The notes below the pieces were generated by a model that saw only the letters and a program-made list of their open reading frames with translations, was not told the DNA's origin and did no database searches. Positions 49,319 through 57,982 of a stretch of DNA of 64,000 bases are shown here, in pieces. The stretch comes from Chryseobacterium rhizoplanae (GTDB lineage: Bacteria; Bacteroidota; Bacteroidia; Flavobacteriales; Weeksellaceae): NCBI RefSeq assembly GCF_900182655.1, contig NZ_FXTC01000001.1, forward strand, positions 310,001 to 374,000. The letters are read 5' to 3'. The stretch's first letter is position 1; each line of letters starts with the position of its first letter. Position numbers and translations under genes: made by a program.

Positions 49319-50242
49319 ATGAAAAAAATAATTTTATCATCTGTTCTGTTTTTATCTCACCTGGCTGCAGCACAGTCTCTGGTATGGGGAAATTCTTTTG
49401 ATACTCCTGCCGACCTGCAGGGATGGACCTTTCATGACCTTAATAACAATGGAAACGGATGGGTACAGGGGGAAAATATTTATCACAACGGAACCACTTT
49501 AACTTACGGTACTGCCGGCGTTCTTCGTCATTCTATCAATTTGGTTCCAAGTGGAAATGCTAACGGATTTACCGTGGAAAATGACTGGATTATTTCTCCT
49601 CAGATTGATCTTACCAATACTGCAGGAACCGTTACGCTGGCCGCTTATATCGGAAGACAGAGATCCACGCATACCATTGTTGCCAGAGATCTTTTTATCT
49701 ATGTAAGCACACCACAGAAAGAAGTTCCTGCATTATCAGACTTCCAGGCAATGACAATAGATGCCAATGGAAATGATGTTCAGAGTATTTATAAAATACA
49801 GGTAGGTGATTCAGCCAATCCTTTTCCGGCTGATCTTACCCAGTTTGTAGAATCCCTTGTAGATCTTTCTGCTTTTGCCGGGAAAAAGATCTATATCGGA
49901 ATGTGGTCAAACAGAAAAACAAGCGGAAATAATGTCCAGAACATTAATATTGATGAAATGGGAATCTACGCTACTTCATTTTTGGGAACTAAGGATGTAA
50001 AAAGAAACAAAATTGTAACACAAATAGCAGAAAATCCGGTAAAAGAGTCTCTGCAGCTGCAGCTTAATCCGGCATTGAAAGAAAATATGACGGTAGTAAC
50101 CATTTACAGCGCAGCAGGACAGAAAGTGCTTACCGCTCAGTATTCTAAAGCGATCAACACAGCAGGTTTTACATCTGGAGCTTATATAGCAGAAATTACA
50201 GATGGAAAGACTACAGAAAGGTTGAAGTTTATTAAAAAATAA
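49319..50242 (+). CDS. T9SS-secreted choice-of-anchor J protein
   Basis: A 307-residue exported protein. It has a signal peptide (KKIILSSVLFLSHLAAAQ) and a cleaved-adhesin/choice-of-anchor J domain (about 20-220; LVWGNSFDTPADLQGWTFHDLNNNGNGWVQG, later NDWIISPQIDLTNTAGTVTLAAYIG), a jelly-roll fold known from gingipain adhesins. The C-terminus is a T9SS type A sorting domain (NPVKESLQLQLNPALKENMTVVTIYSAAGQKVLT to GKTTERLKFIKK). It would be displayed on the cell surface or secreted. It follows the beta-helix lipoprotein, so it is likely part of the same surface system. Confidence 0.87.
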   Translation: MKKIILSSVLFLSHLAAAQSLVWGNSFDTPADLQGWTFHDLNNNGNGWVQGENIYHNGTTLTYGTAGVLRHSINLVPSGNANGFTVENDWIISPQIDLTNTAGTVTLAAYIGRQRSTHTIVARDLFIYVSTPQKEVPALSDFQAMTIDANGNDVQSIYKIQVGDSANPFPADLTQFVESLVDLSAFAGKKIYIGMWSNRKTSGNNVQNINIDEMGIYATSFLGTKDVKRNKIVTQIAENPVKESLQLQLNPALKENMTVVTIYSAAGQKVLTAQYSKAINTAGFTSGAYIAEITDGKTTERLKFIKK

Positions 50243-50355
50243 CTCTTCTTCCCTTAGAAACTGATTCCAGAAACACCATGAATTTTTAATATAAGATAAT
50301 GGATAGTATTTGATAAAGGCTATCCAGAACATATCCAACTAGTTTTTTTATAATT

Positions 50356-50393
50356 ATATATTGCCCTGCTCCCGGGTAGGGCAATATTTTTTA
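50356..50393 (+). terminator. Strong intrinsic terminator
   Basis: ATATTGCCCT and AGGGCAATAT form a 10-base-pair stem around GCTCCCGGGT, then TTTTTT. It lies between the anchor-J gene and the next lipoprotein gene, so the two are in separate units. Confidence 0.85.
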
Positions 50394-50421
50394 AGTTTTA
50401 CAATGAAATAATTGACGAAAG

Positions 50422-51165
50422 ATGAACAGAATCTTTGCATTACTGCTATTATTTACTGCACTTTTTTCATGCACAGACAGCAACACGATGGAGCTGTATG
50501 ATAAAGTACAGAAACCCGGAGAGATTAATATCAAAGGATTTTCCAAGCCTGATGTCCTTCAGCTGAGGTTCAATGGAGCACCTGTATCCATTGACGGAAA
50601 AACATCCTATACCAATAAAATAGAAACCCAGCTTCAGTTTGTCCTGGATCAGGGAGAAACCAATAAGCTGTCTGTATATAATAATGAAACAGGAACCGAA
50701 ATTGCAAAATACAATATTACCTATGACAACATACATGATTATAAAAACTTATACTTTTTCAATCTTCCGGGGATTTACCTGCAGACGTATGCTGTAAAAC
50801 CTCAGGTTAATCTTGGAAAAGTAGGGTTTGAATTTATTTTCCCCAATCTTGGCGAACTTTCCGGAACCACACTGAAAGAGGTGAAAGGCGTTCTTAAAAG
50901 AGAAAATGGAGTGGTACTGGCAGAATTTGAAACCATTGGAAAAGACAACTTTACCGCAGTGAAAATCTATAGTTTTTTCAGTTCTACAGCTCCGGTATAT
51001 CTGGAATTGTACAAACCGGGAACTACAGAACCTTATTCCGGATCTAAAATGATTCAGGTAAAACTGAAACAGCACACAGGGGCAAATATGATTGTTCTTC
51101 AGGAAAAAATAGAGAATGGGGAATGGGTGGTAAAAGGAGATATTGATGTCGCAGAATATCTGTAA
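50422..51165 (+). CDS. Uncharacterised lipoprotein
   Basis: A 247-residue lipoprotein (LLLFTALFSC lipobox). I do not recognise the family. It appears all-beta: an N-terminal stretch (GEINIKGFSKPDVLQLRFNGAPVSIDGKTSYTNKIETQLQFVLDQGETNKLSVYN) that could be an Ig-like or transthyretin-like domain, then EFIFPNLGELSGTTLKEVKGVL. It ends six bases before the ATG of the S41 protease gene and is surely co-transcribed with it. It could present substrate to that protease or bind the receptor. No catalytic motif seen. Confidence 0.7.
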   Translation: MNRIFALLLLFTALFSCTDSNTMELYDKVQKPGEINIKGFSKPDVLQLRFNGAPVSIDGKTSYTNKIETQLQFVLDQGETNKLSVYNNETGTEIAKYNITYDNIHDYKNLYFFNLPGIYLQTYAVKPQVNLGKVGFEFIFPNLGELSGTTLKEVKGVLKRENGVVLAEFETIGKDNFTAVKIYSFFSSTAPVYLELYKPGTTEPYSGSKMIQVKLKQHTGANMIVLQEKIENGEWVVKGDIDVAEYL

Positions 51166-51171
51166 TTGCGT

Positions 51172-52512
51172 ATGAAAAACTTTTTAAAACTTCAATGCAT
51201 TGCGATCGTAGTCTTTCTCATTTCGTGTACGAATAATAATGACGAAAGCGCACCCGTTTTTCCGGAAGGAAGTACAGAATCTGTCAATCTCTGGGTTCAG
51301 GACAGCATGAAACGGTATTACTATTGGGCAGATCAGATGCCTGCAAAACCAGATTACCGTCTTCCCGTTAAAGATTTTTTTAAAAGTCTCCTGTCTTCCC
51401 AGGACCGGTTTTCTTTCATGGTCAATACTGAAGATTCTTCTACCTATCCACGTTCCATAAGGAATATGTACGGTTTTGATTATACCGTTGCCAAGCTTGC
51501 CAACAACCAGGTTGTTACAATCATTAAGCTGGTTCTTCAAAATTCTCCAGCCTTCAATGCAGGGCTGGAACGGGGGATGATTATTACCAAAATCAATGGA
51601 AAAGTTATTACAGCAGCCAATGCAGAATCAATGGCTTCATCCATTAAAGACCAGACCGTTGTAGACCTCACTGTAGGAAAATGGCAGAATGGAGCGGTTG
51701 CTGATGAAAAAAATATTACCGTTTATTATGGCTTCTCTTTTGAACAGCCCATTTTATCTAAAATTTTTGAGAAAAATGGTAAAAAAGCAGGGTACTTATA
51801 TATCTATGATTTTCCAGACGGAATGGCACAAACCCTGAACCAGAAGTTTGCAGAATTTAAGGCTGCCGGAGTACAGGAACTGATTCTTGATCTCCGTTAC
51901 AATTATGGAGGTTCGGTATCATCTGCAGCAGCTCTTTGCTCATTGATTCCTTCAGGGCTGTCGTCTGCTTCGCCATTCATTATTTTTAAAGGAAATAAAA
52001 ACGGAGGAGAAGTGAAAAGAACATTTGCCCAGCAGATCGCTTATGATCCCAAAGCTCTTGATTTTAATACTCTACGTGCCAATGCACTGGGATTACAGAA
52101 AGTATTCATCCTTACCTCCAACAGTACAGCATCTGCAGCGGAAATTGTCATCAACAATCTGAAGCCGTATATGCAGGTTATTCAGATCGGAGATACTACT
52201 TTAGGTAAAGATATGGCCGGATTTGTAGTAGAAGACAAACGGAAGCCGAGAAAAATTTCCTGGCAGATTCATCCGGTAATTTATAAAGTATTTAATGCCA
52301 GTGGAGCCGGAGAATACAGCAATGGAATTTCTCCACAGATCATGGTCAATGAATACGCCGGGTTGCCACTATTGCCTTTGGGTGATCCTAATGAAACCCT
52401 TATTTCTTCTGCCCTTAACGGAGGTTATTTCAAATCTGCAGGTCAGGAAAAGAACGGAAGCGTTACAATTCTCTATCAGAGTGATGTGCCTCCGGTGATG
52501 ATGGAAAAATAG
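51172..52512 (+). CDS. S41-family (tail-specific/CtpA-like) protease lipoprotein
   Basis: A 446-residue serine protease with a lipoprotein signal (IAIVVFLISC). After a helical N-terminal region (LWVQDSMKRYYYWADQMP, typical of this group) comes a PDZ-like domain (SPAFNAGLERGMIITKINGKVITA, about 120-160) and the S41 catalytic domain from about 190. The nucleophile is in SNSTASAAE near residue 320 and the lysine in GDTTLGKDMAG near 345, giving the Ser-Lys dyad. I start at the ATG at 51172; the TTG at 51166 is also possible. Such proteases process C-termini of exported proteins. It sits right behind the unknown lipoprotein and in the wider sigma/FecR/receptor locus. Confidence 0.9.
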   Translation: MKNFLKLQCIAIVVFLISCTNNNDESAPVFPEGSTESVNLWVQDSMKRYYYWADQMPAKPDYRLPVKDFFKSLLSSQDRFSFMVNTEDSSTYPRSIRNMYGFDYTVAKLANNQVVTIIKLVLQNSPAFNAGLERGMIITKINGKVITAANAESMASSIKDQTVVDLTVGKWQNGAVADEKNITVYYGFSFEQPILSKIFEKNGKKAGYLYIYDFPDGMAQTLNQKFAEFKAAGVQELILDLRYNYGGSVSSAAALCSLIPSGLSSASPFIIFKGNKNGGEVKRTFAQQIAYDPKALDFNTLRANALGLQKVFILTSNSTASAAEIVINNLKPYMQVIQIGDTTLGKDMAGFVVEDKRKPRKISWQIHPVIYKVFNASGAGEYSNGISPQIMVNEYAGLPLLPLGDPNETLISSALNGGYFKSAGQEKNGSVTILYQSDVPPVMMEK

Positions 52513-52544
52513 AATTCGGATAGAGAAATGTAGTAATATTTTTA

Positions 52545-52647
52545 AACCATTAAGAAGTTTAAAGAATTAAAGTATAGTTAAGACCAATCATTCTGATTAA
52601 GTTAAAGCGAAGTTTAATCTTAACACCTTAATACCATCTTAATGGTT
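52545..52647. repeat. Element with 11-bp terminal inverted repeats
   Basis: AACCATTAAGA (52545-52555) and TCTTAATGGTT (52637-52647) flank 81 bp of AT-rich DNA. The end sequence TCTTAATGGTT occurs again at about 56916-56926, suggesting a repeat family with a conserved end. No coding potential. The surrounding 52513-52752 gap holds nothing else recognisable. Confidence 0.45.
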
Positions 52648-52752
52648 CAAGAAAAAATTAAAAAGTTTATTTAATAATAAAAAAAATAATATCGAACAGG
52701 TAAAGGTTAAAACTCTTTTACCTATTCAGGAACACCATAAAATCACAAAATC

Positions 52753-53022
52753 ATGCAGGGAATAGAACCGAAACTTCACATGAACCTGACCAGCCGTATT
52801 GAATATTACCGTCTGCTGATAGAAGCTGCAGAAGATCCTGAAAGCCAGCCTTCGGATGTGGTTACACAGATCTCAGAACTGAGGCATCTGTATGAAGAAT
52901 ATCTCCTTAATAAAAAGAATCTGGAGAACAGCATCAAAAACTACCGGCAGTATCATAATGATTTACGGAAAAACCTTACCGTAAGGCTTCGGGAGCTCAG
53001 AAGAAAAGCAAGACAGAAATAA
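52753..53022 (+). CDS. Small basic coiled-coil protein
   Basis: An 89-residue protein with no known family. It is predicted to be mostly helical: LTSRIEYYRLLIEAAED, then ISELRHLYEEYLLNKKNLENSIKNYRQYHNDLRKNLTVRLRELRRKARQK, which has the heptad pattern of a coiled coil and a strongly basic end, so it could bind nucleic acid. No signal peptide. It is followed by an oxidoreductase-like membrane protein gene but with an 79-base gap. I cannot propose a function. Confidence 0.6.
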   Translation: MQGIEPKLHMNLTSRIEYYRLLIEAAEDPESQPSDVVTQISELRHLYEEYLLNKKNLENSIKNYRQYHNDLRKNLTVRLRELRRKARQK

Positions 53023-53101
53023 TACCTGAAATTTACTTTATGAGCTGATTTTGCTGTGAAATTCATACCTTTATAACATCAAGCTGAAGGATGAAGGAAT
53101 T

Positions 53102-53824
53102 ATGAATTTTACTCAGGCAGAGTTTTCCGGTTATTTACAGATATTTTGGCAGTTTTCCTGGCCGCAATGGATGATATTCAGTCTTATCATTAACAGCTTT
53201 CTATACCTGTTTTCTATAGGTTTATATGTTTTTATTGAAAAGACATGCCGTAAAAGTCAGCTGCAGGAAAAAAATCATCCTGTTACAAGATCCGATTTCT
53301 ATCTCAGCCTTTTTACCATCATCTGTAACAGCTTTGTCATGCTGCTGGGAGCATTCTTATGGAAAAACGGGTGGATTGTGCTTGGAGAAAATCAATCGGT
53401 TGCTGGGATAGCAGTAGAAATCATTGCTTTGCTTCTTCTGATGGACTTTCTGATGTATTTCTTTCATTACGGGGCACACTCGCCTCTGATCTACAAAATT
53501 CTGCATAGAAAACACCACGAGCATGTAAGTACCAATTTTCTGAGTCTTTTTGTTCTGCATCCTTTTGAAACAATAGGGTTTGGATTCATGATGCTCGTTT
53601 TACTCATCGGTTATGATTTCTCCGTAATTTCTATTTCCATTTATCTATTGCTCAATCTTATCTGGGGAACCATAGGACATCTTAACAGGGAATTTTTTCA
53701 GGCCTCATTTGACCGTTTATTCGTAGGAACAACAAGATTTCATAATCAGCATCATCTGGATGAAAGCAAAAACTTTGGATTTTATACTTCTATCTGGGAT
53801 AGGATATTTGGGACCTATAAGTAA
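53102..53824 (+). CDS. Sterol desaturase/fatty acid hydroxylase-superfamily membrane protein
   Basis: A 240-residue integral membrane oxygenase. It has about four hydrophobic segments and the histidine boxes of the superfamily that bind a di-iron centre: FHYGAH (about 123-128), HRKHHEH (about 137-143) and HNQHH near 222, with one further histidine in GTIGHLNRE. Family members desaturate or hydroxylate lipids or carotenoids using O2. The substrate is unknown. It is a single-gene unit, converging on the MarR gene. Confidence 0.88.
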   Translation: MNFTQAEFSGYLQIFWQFSWPQWMIFSLIINSFLYLFSIGLYVFIEKTCRKSQLQEKNHPVTRSDFYLSLFTIICNSFVMLLGAFLWKNGWIVLGENQSVAGIAVEIIALLLLMDFLMYFFHYGAHSPLIYKILHRKHHEHVSTNFLSLFVLHPFETIGFGFMMLVLLIGYDFSVISISIYLLLNLIWGTIGHLNREFFQASFDRLFVGTTRFHNQHHLDESKNFGFYTSIWDRIFGTYK

Positions 53825-53834
53825 GAGAAGGATA

Positions 53835-54257
53835 TTACAATTTTACATGATTCAGTACTTTGCTTAGCAGGTAATTAAAATTTTCCAATTCTTTAGAAGT
53901 CAATATAGAAGCCGTTTGTCCGGTAATATTTTTACGGAAAGTCTCTGAGTTTTCTATGATAAATCTTCCCTTATCCGTTACTGAAAGGTTATATTTTCTA
54001 TGATCTGTTTCCTCCTGTTTCTTAATGATCAGATCATTGCTGATCAGAAATTTCAGCTGTTTCGAGATGGCTGCCTGGCTGATGTTAAATGCTGCTGAGA
54101 TTTCCCTTCCTGTGGCTGTTTCTTTTCTTAAAATAAATTCAATAATATTATAATGGGCAGCAGTAACTCCATTGATATTTCCCCGGTTCATATGTGCCAG
54201 AATAAGACATTGGAAATTTGTGAATGTGTTAAAAAACTCTTTTTCAATGGGTTTCAT
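53835..54257 (-). CDS. MarR-family transcriptional regulator
   Basis: A 140-residue winged-helix protein. The DNA-binding region is ATGREISAAFNISQAAISKQLKFLISNDLIIKKQEETDHRKYNLSVTDKG (about 48-98), with the D-H-R wing. It is divergent from the UvrA-like ABC ATPase gene, with a 31-bp near-perfect dyad between the two starts that is the probable operator for both. Paired MarR and ABC ATPase genes commonly form drug-inducible resistance modules. The ligand is unknown. Confidence 0.88.
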   Translation of the reverse strand: MKPIEKEFFNTFTNFQCLILAHMNRGNINGVTAAHYNIIEFILRKETATGREISAAFNISQAAISKQLKFLISNDLIIKKQEETDHRKYNLSVTDKGRFIIENSETFRKNITGQTASILTSKELENFNYLLSKVLNHVKL

Positions 54258-54267
54258 GATAAATATA

Positions 54268-54298
54268 CTTAACTTAGTTAATTATTAACAAAGTTAAG
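54268..54298. promoter_or_regulatory. Candidate MarR operator, 14-bp arms
   Basis: CTTAACTTAGTTAA (54268-54281) and TTAACAAAGTTAAG (54285-54298) are reverse complements with one mismatch and a 3-base spacer. It lies between the divergent MarR (start 54257) and UvrA-like (start 54309) genes, 10 bases from each start, so a bound dimer would cover both promoters. Confidence 0.7.
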
Positions 54299-54308
54299 CA
54301 ATTTAAAT

Positions 54309-56558
54309 ATGGAAAATATAGAAATTACGAACGCCCGGCAAAATAATCTCAGAAATATTTCCATAAAAATTCCAAAATACAAGATTGTGGTTTTTACGGG
54401 AGTATCAGGATCCGGGAAATCTTCACTGGTTTTTGAAACCATTGGAGCAGAAGCTCAAAGACAGATTAATGAAACCCAGAACAGTTTTATCAGAAACCGT
54501 CTGCAGCATTATGGCCTTCCTGATGTGGATAAAATTGAAAATCTGAATGTTCCTATCATCATCAATCAGAAACGGCTAGGAGGAAATGCCAGATCTACAG
54601 TGGGGACGGCTGCTGATGTGTCTGCTTCCTTAAGGCTGCTATTTTCGAGAATGGGAAAACCTTTTGTAGGATATTCCAACGTTTTTTCATTTAATCATCC
54701 GCAGGGAATGTGCCCGGAATGTGAAGGATTGGGTTTTGTTCAGACTCTGGATGTGAATGCTTTAATTGACCGTGAAAAATCTTTACATGAAGGGGCCATC
54801 CGGTTTCCGACCTTCCAGCCGGGTGGATGGCGTTTAACAAGATATACGTTGTCCGGCTATTTTGATAATGATAAAAAGCTGAAAGATTTTACCGATAAAG
54901 AATGGGAAATGTTGTTGTATGCACCGGAACATAAGCCCAGGCATCCAAATAAAGAATGGGGAAAAACTGTAAAATATGAAGGCATTGTTCCAAGAATAGA
55001 AAAAGCTTTCCTGAAAAAAGATTCCAAAGAAAACATTACAAGAAAAGATGCCCTGAAGAATATTGTGATCACAAAAACCTGTCCGTTATGTGAGGGAAAA
55101 CGGTTGAATGAAAAAATACTGTCCTGCAAGATCGAAGGTAAGAGTATTGCAGACTGTATGGCCCTTTCCGTGGATGAACTGCTTGAGTTTATTACTTCGT
55201 TGGATTCAAAGCAATATGAAGTCGTCATCAAAGAACTTTCGGCAAAACTGCAGAATATGATGACCATCGGACTGCAGTATCTGACTCTTGACAGGAGTAC
55301 CAACACCCTTTCCGGAGGAGAGTCTCAGCGTATAAAAATGGTGCGGAGTCTGGGAAACAGTCTCATAGATCTTTTATATATTTTTGATGAACCAAGTATC
55401 GGACTCCATCCAAAAGATCTGCAAAATATTATCACGATCATACAACAGATCAGGAATAAGGGGAATTCTGTCTTAATTGTAGAGCACGATCCGGATCTGA
55501 TAAAAATGGCAGACCATATTATTGATATAGGTCCGGGCTCAGGAAGAAACGGAGGAGAAGTGGTATATGAGGGAACATTTAAAAACTTAAAGACTTCAAC
55601 CGGCAAAACAGGATCTTATTTTGCTAGGAAACCGTTTATAAAACAAAAATTCAGAAAGCCGGATGGTTATCTGGAAATTAAAAATGCCAACAAATATAAT
55701 CTTAACAATGTGACGGTGAATATCCCAACCGGAATAATGACCGTCGTAACGGGAGTTGCAGGATCTGGTAAAAGTACTTTGATTAACCGTATTCTGCCGG
55801 AGCTTTATCCTGATGTGACTATTATTGATCAATCTTTGTTCGCCGCAAGTGCCCGTTCTAATTTGCTTACGTATCTGGGGATATCAGATATTGTACGCAA
55901 GCTTTTTGCACAATCTAATCATGTTTCAGATAAGCTGTTCAGCAGAAATAGCGAAGGAGCCTGTAAAAACTGTAAAGGATTGGGGATAGAAAAGATTGAT
56001 CTTGCTTTTATGGATGATATTGAGCAGCCTTGTGAAGTTTGTGGAGGCTCGGGATTTGATCCTGATGTGCTCCAATATACATACAGCGGAAAAACGATTG
56101 TGGAAGTAATGAATATGACCGTTTCCGAAGCAGTTTCTTTCTTTAAAGAAGAATCAGTTCTCAAAAATTTTGACCTCCTGATACAGTTGGGGCTTGATTA
56201 TCTGACTCTTGGACAAAGACTGGATAGCTTTTCCGGAGGTGAAAGACAGCGCCTGAAACTGACGAGAGAGCTGAAAAACACCAATCAGATCATTATTCTG
56301 GACGAACCAAGTACAGGGCTGCATCCAAGTGATACCCAAAAACTGCTGACTTTTTTTAATGGCCTTGTAGAACAGAATAATACACTGATTGTCATAGAAC
56401 ACAATCTGGATATTATTTCACAGGCAGACTGGATTATTGATATGGGGCCCGGTGCCGGAAAATTTGGCGGAAAAGTATTGTTTGAAGGGACTCCGCCGGA
56501 GTTATTGAAAAATAAAACATCATTCACTGCAGAGTTTCTGAAGAAGCATATTCAGTAA
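54309..56558 (+). CDS. UvrA-like ABC ATPase (short UvrA2 type)
   Basis: A 749-residue protein with two UvrA-type ABC modules. Walker A motifs are GVSGSGKSS (about 31) and GVAGSGKST (about 483), signatures LSGGESQRIKMVRSL (about 337) and FSGGERQRLKLTREL (about 641), with zinc-finger cysteine pairs CPECEGLGF, CPLCEGKRL and CKNCKGLG...CEVCGGSG. Canonical UvrA is about 940 residues; the roughly 190 missing residues make this a UvrA2/DrrC-like paralogue, which in other bacteria confers resistance to DNA-binding drugs rather than acting in standard excision repair. The divergent MarR gene supports a drug-response role. Confidence 0.88.
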   Translation: MENIEITNARQNNLRNISIKIPKYKIVVFTGVSGSGKSSLVFETIGAEAQRQINETQNSFIRNRLQHYGLPDVDKIENLNVPIIINQKRLGGNARSTVGTAADVSASLRLLFSRMGKPFVGYSNVFSFNHPQGMCPECEGLGFVQTLDVNALIDREKSLHEGAIRFPTFQPGGWRLTRYTLSGYFDNDKKLKDFTDKEWEMLLYAPEHKPRHPNKEWGKTVKYEGIVPRIEKAFLKKDSKENITRKDALKNIVITKTCPLCEGKRLNEKILSCKIEGKSIADCMALSVDELLEFITSLDSKQYEVVIKELSAKLQNMMTIGLQYLTLDRSTNTLSGGESQRIKMVRSLGNSLIDLLYIFDEPSIGLHPKDLQNIITIIQQIRNKGNSVLIVEHDPDLIKMADHIIDIGPGSGRNGGEVVYEGTFKNLKTSTGKTGSYFARKPFIKQKFRKPDGYLEIKNANKYNLNNVTVNIPTGIMTVVTGVAGSGKSTLINRILPELYPDVTIIDQSLFAASARSNLLTYLGISDIVRKLFAQSNHVSDKLFSRNSEGACKNCKGLGIEKIDLAFMDDIEQPCEVCGGSGFDPDVLQYTYSGKTIVEVMNMTVSEAVSFFKEESVLKNFDLLIQLGLDYLTLGQRLDSFSGGERQRLKLTRELKNTNQIIILDEPSTGLHPSDTQKLLTFFNGLVEQNNTLIVIEHNLDIISQADWIIDMGPGAGKFGGKVLFEGTPPELLKNKTSFTAEFLKKHIQ

Positions 56559-56823
56559 AAGGAATGCAAAATGAAGAGTATTAGGATCAGCTTTACTTTA
56601 TAAGAATTGAATTAAATTTTAAACACAAAGTCTAAGAATAATTTTTTTACTTTTAAGGTAGCAAAGAGCTGCAGCAAGCTGCTTAAAAAGCTTATGGATA
56701 AACACCAGCTTCATCACTCGATTGCAAATCGACTTTTTCTTAGCTCCCTTAAAATAGTATGTATTGCGAAATAACCCTTGCGTTGAAGAATTCTGAATTT
56801 GTATTAAGTTATTAAGAACAATG
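56559..56823. other. AT-rich convergent gap with degenerate dyads
   Basis: It contains CTTTTAAGGTAGC pairing imperfectly with GCTCCCTTAAAA (56650-56760), perhaps a decayed repeat. No gene is visible. Confidence 0.35.
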
Positions 56824-56904
56824 AAGAATATTAAGTTGAATCACACTGTCATTGCGAACCAAAGGTGAAGCAATCTCATGAGTTTAATTCAACTTAATAT
56901 TCTT
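56824..56904. repeat. 81-bp element with perfect 18-bp inverted repeat
   Basis: AAGAATATTAAGTTGAAT (56824-56841) and its exact reverse complement (56887-56904) flank 45 bp, inside which CATTGC and GCAATC form a second small dyad of the TCATTGCGA...GCAATCTC type known from Bacteroidota intergenic repeats. It looks like a miniature element or extended REP. The TCTTAATGGTT end found at 52637 lies just past it. Confidence 0.65.
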
Positions 56905-56941
56905 AAAACCTTATCAATCTTAATGGTTGAAAGGTTAATTT

Positions 56942-57976
56942 TTATTTAGTGGATTTCACAGCAGATTTAATAGCTTTCTCAACCATTCTCCAATCGTAAA
57001 AATGAAATACCCTGCCATTGCTCATCGCAACGAATACTCCTTTAGGAAATTTTGGACCTAAATTAACATTCGTTACCTCAGAACCGTCACTTTCCAGTGT
57101 AGAAACAGGAATTTCGGCAATTCTTCCTTTAGACTGATCTTCTCTCAGATAGACATTGAAGGTATCATTCTGCTGATTGGAAACCAGAATATATCCTTTT
57201 CCTTTAGAAGCAGGGTAGATGGAAATTCCTTCCACATCAGATTTAAAATCACCTTTCCCGAAAACTGATAATTCTTCATTTCCTTTGTCCGGATCTGCAT
57301 AATATTTGTGAACGCCGAATTGCTCATCAGAATAATAGATATAGCCCATTTCATCATCTACAGCGATACTTTCAATCTCTTTCAGTCCGCTGTATTTCCC
57401 GAATTTACGAACAACTTCTCCTGTAATGGGACCATCCTTTTCAATCAGTTTATATTGCCAAAGGTATCCTTCAGCAGGTCCTGATTTTCTTCCCACAATG
57501 ACAAATATCTCTTCTGTCTGCGGATTTTTATAGAGGGAAATTCCCATAGGGCCACGTTCAGATTCTCTATCAAATACAGAGATTTCTCCAATTTCTTTCA
57601 GCTCAGGAAGCGTATATAATTTTACTTTGTTGGTTTCCCTTTCCGTTACGGCAGCGATATCTGTTTTTTTGCCATTCAGCATAAAACCATATTCCAGATC
57701 AACATTGTTGGGACGTTTCAATCCCAGAACCTTATTGATGATTTTTCCGTTAAGGTCAAAAGCGTACAAACCTCCATCAGTATCTTTATCCGTTCCTATG
57801 ATAATACTTTTTGAGGCATCCTGTGGATTGATCCATATGGCGGGATCATCCGTATCATGAACTACTGTTTCTGTGATAACAGCCGGTTTTAATTTTTCTG
57901 CTAAATCTTTCTGCCCTGTACAGTTGATCACGAAAGGAAGAACCGAAAGAGCCAGTATATAATGTATGTTTTTCAT
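56942..57976 (-). CDS. Beta-propeller phytase-like lipoprotein
   Basis: A 344-residue lipoprotein (LPFVINC lipobox) of the beta-propeller phytase (BPP) family, which cleaves phosphate from phytate in a calcium-dependent way. Signatures are HDTDDPAIWINPQDASKSIIIGTDKDTDGGLYAFDLNGK near the N-terminus, LEYGFMLNGKKTDIAAVTERETNKVKLY, IESIAVDDEMGYIYYSDEQFGVHKYYADPDKG and VEGISIYPASKGKGYILVSNQQNDTFNVYLREDQSKG, spanning the calcium and phosphate sites. The gene lies six bases after a TonB-dependent receptor gene, so the pair probably degrades phytate at the surface and imports the products. Outer-membrane location is inferred. Confidence 0.9.
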   Translation of the reverse strand: MKNIHYILALSVLPFVINCTGQKDLAEKLKPAVITETVVHDTDDPAIWINPQDASKSIIIGTDKDTDGGLYAFDLNGKIINKVLGLKRPNNVDLEYGFMLNGKKTDIAAVTERETNKVKLYTLPELKEIGEISVFDRESERGPMGISLYKNPQTEEIFVIVGRKSGPAEGYLWQYKLIEKDGPITGEVVRKFGKYSGLKEIESIAVDDEMGYIYYSDEQFGVHKYYADPDKGNEELSVFGKGDFKSDVEGISIYPASKGKGYILVSNQQNDTFNVYLREDQSKGRIAEIPVSTLESDGSEVTNVNLGPKFPKGVFVAMSNGRVFHFYDWRMVEKAIKSAVKSTK

Positions 57977-57982
57977 GTGTAT

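Noticed and set aside
54309..56558. Housekeeping uvrA
   Set aside because: It is about 190 residues shorter than UvrA, and a divergent MarR regulator is unusual for a repair gene. I call it a UvrA2-like paralogue.
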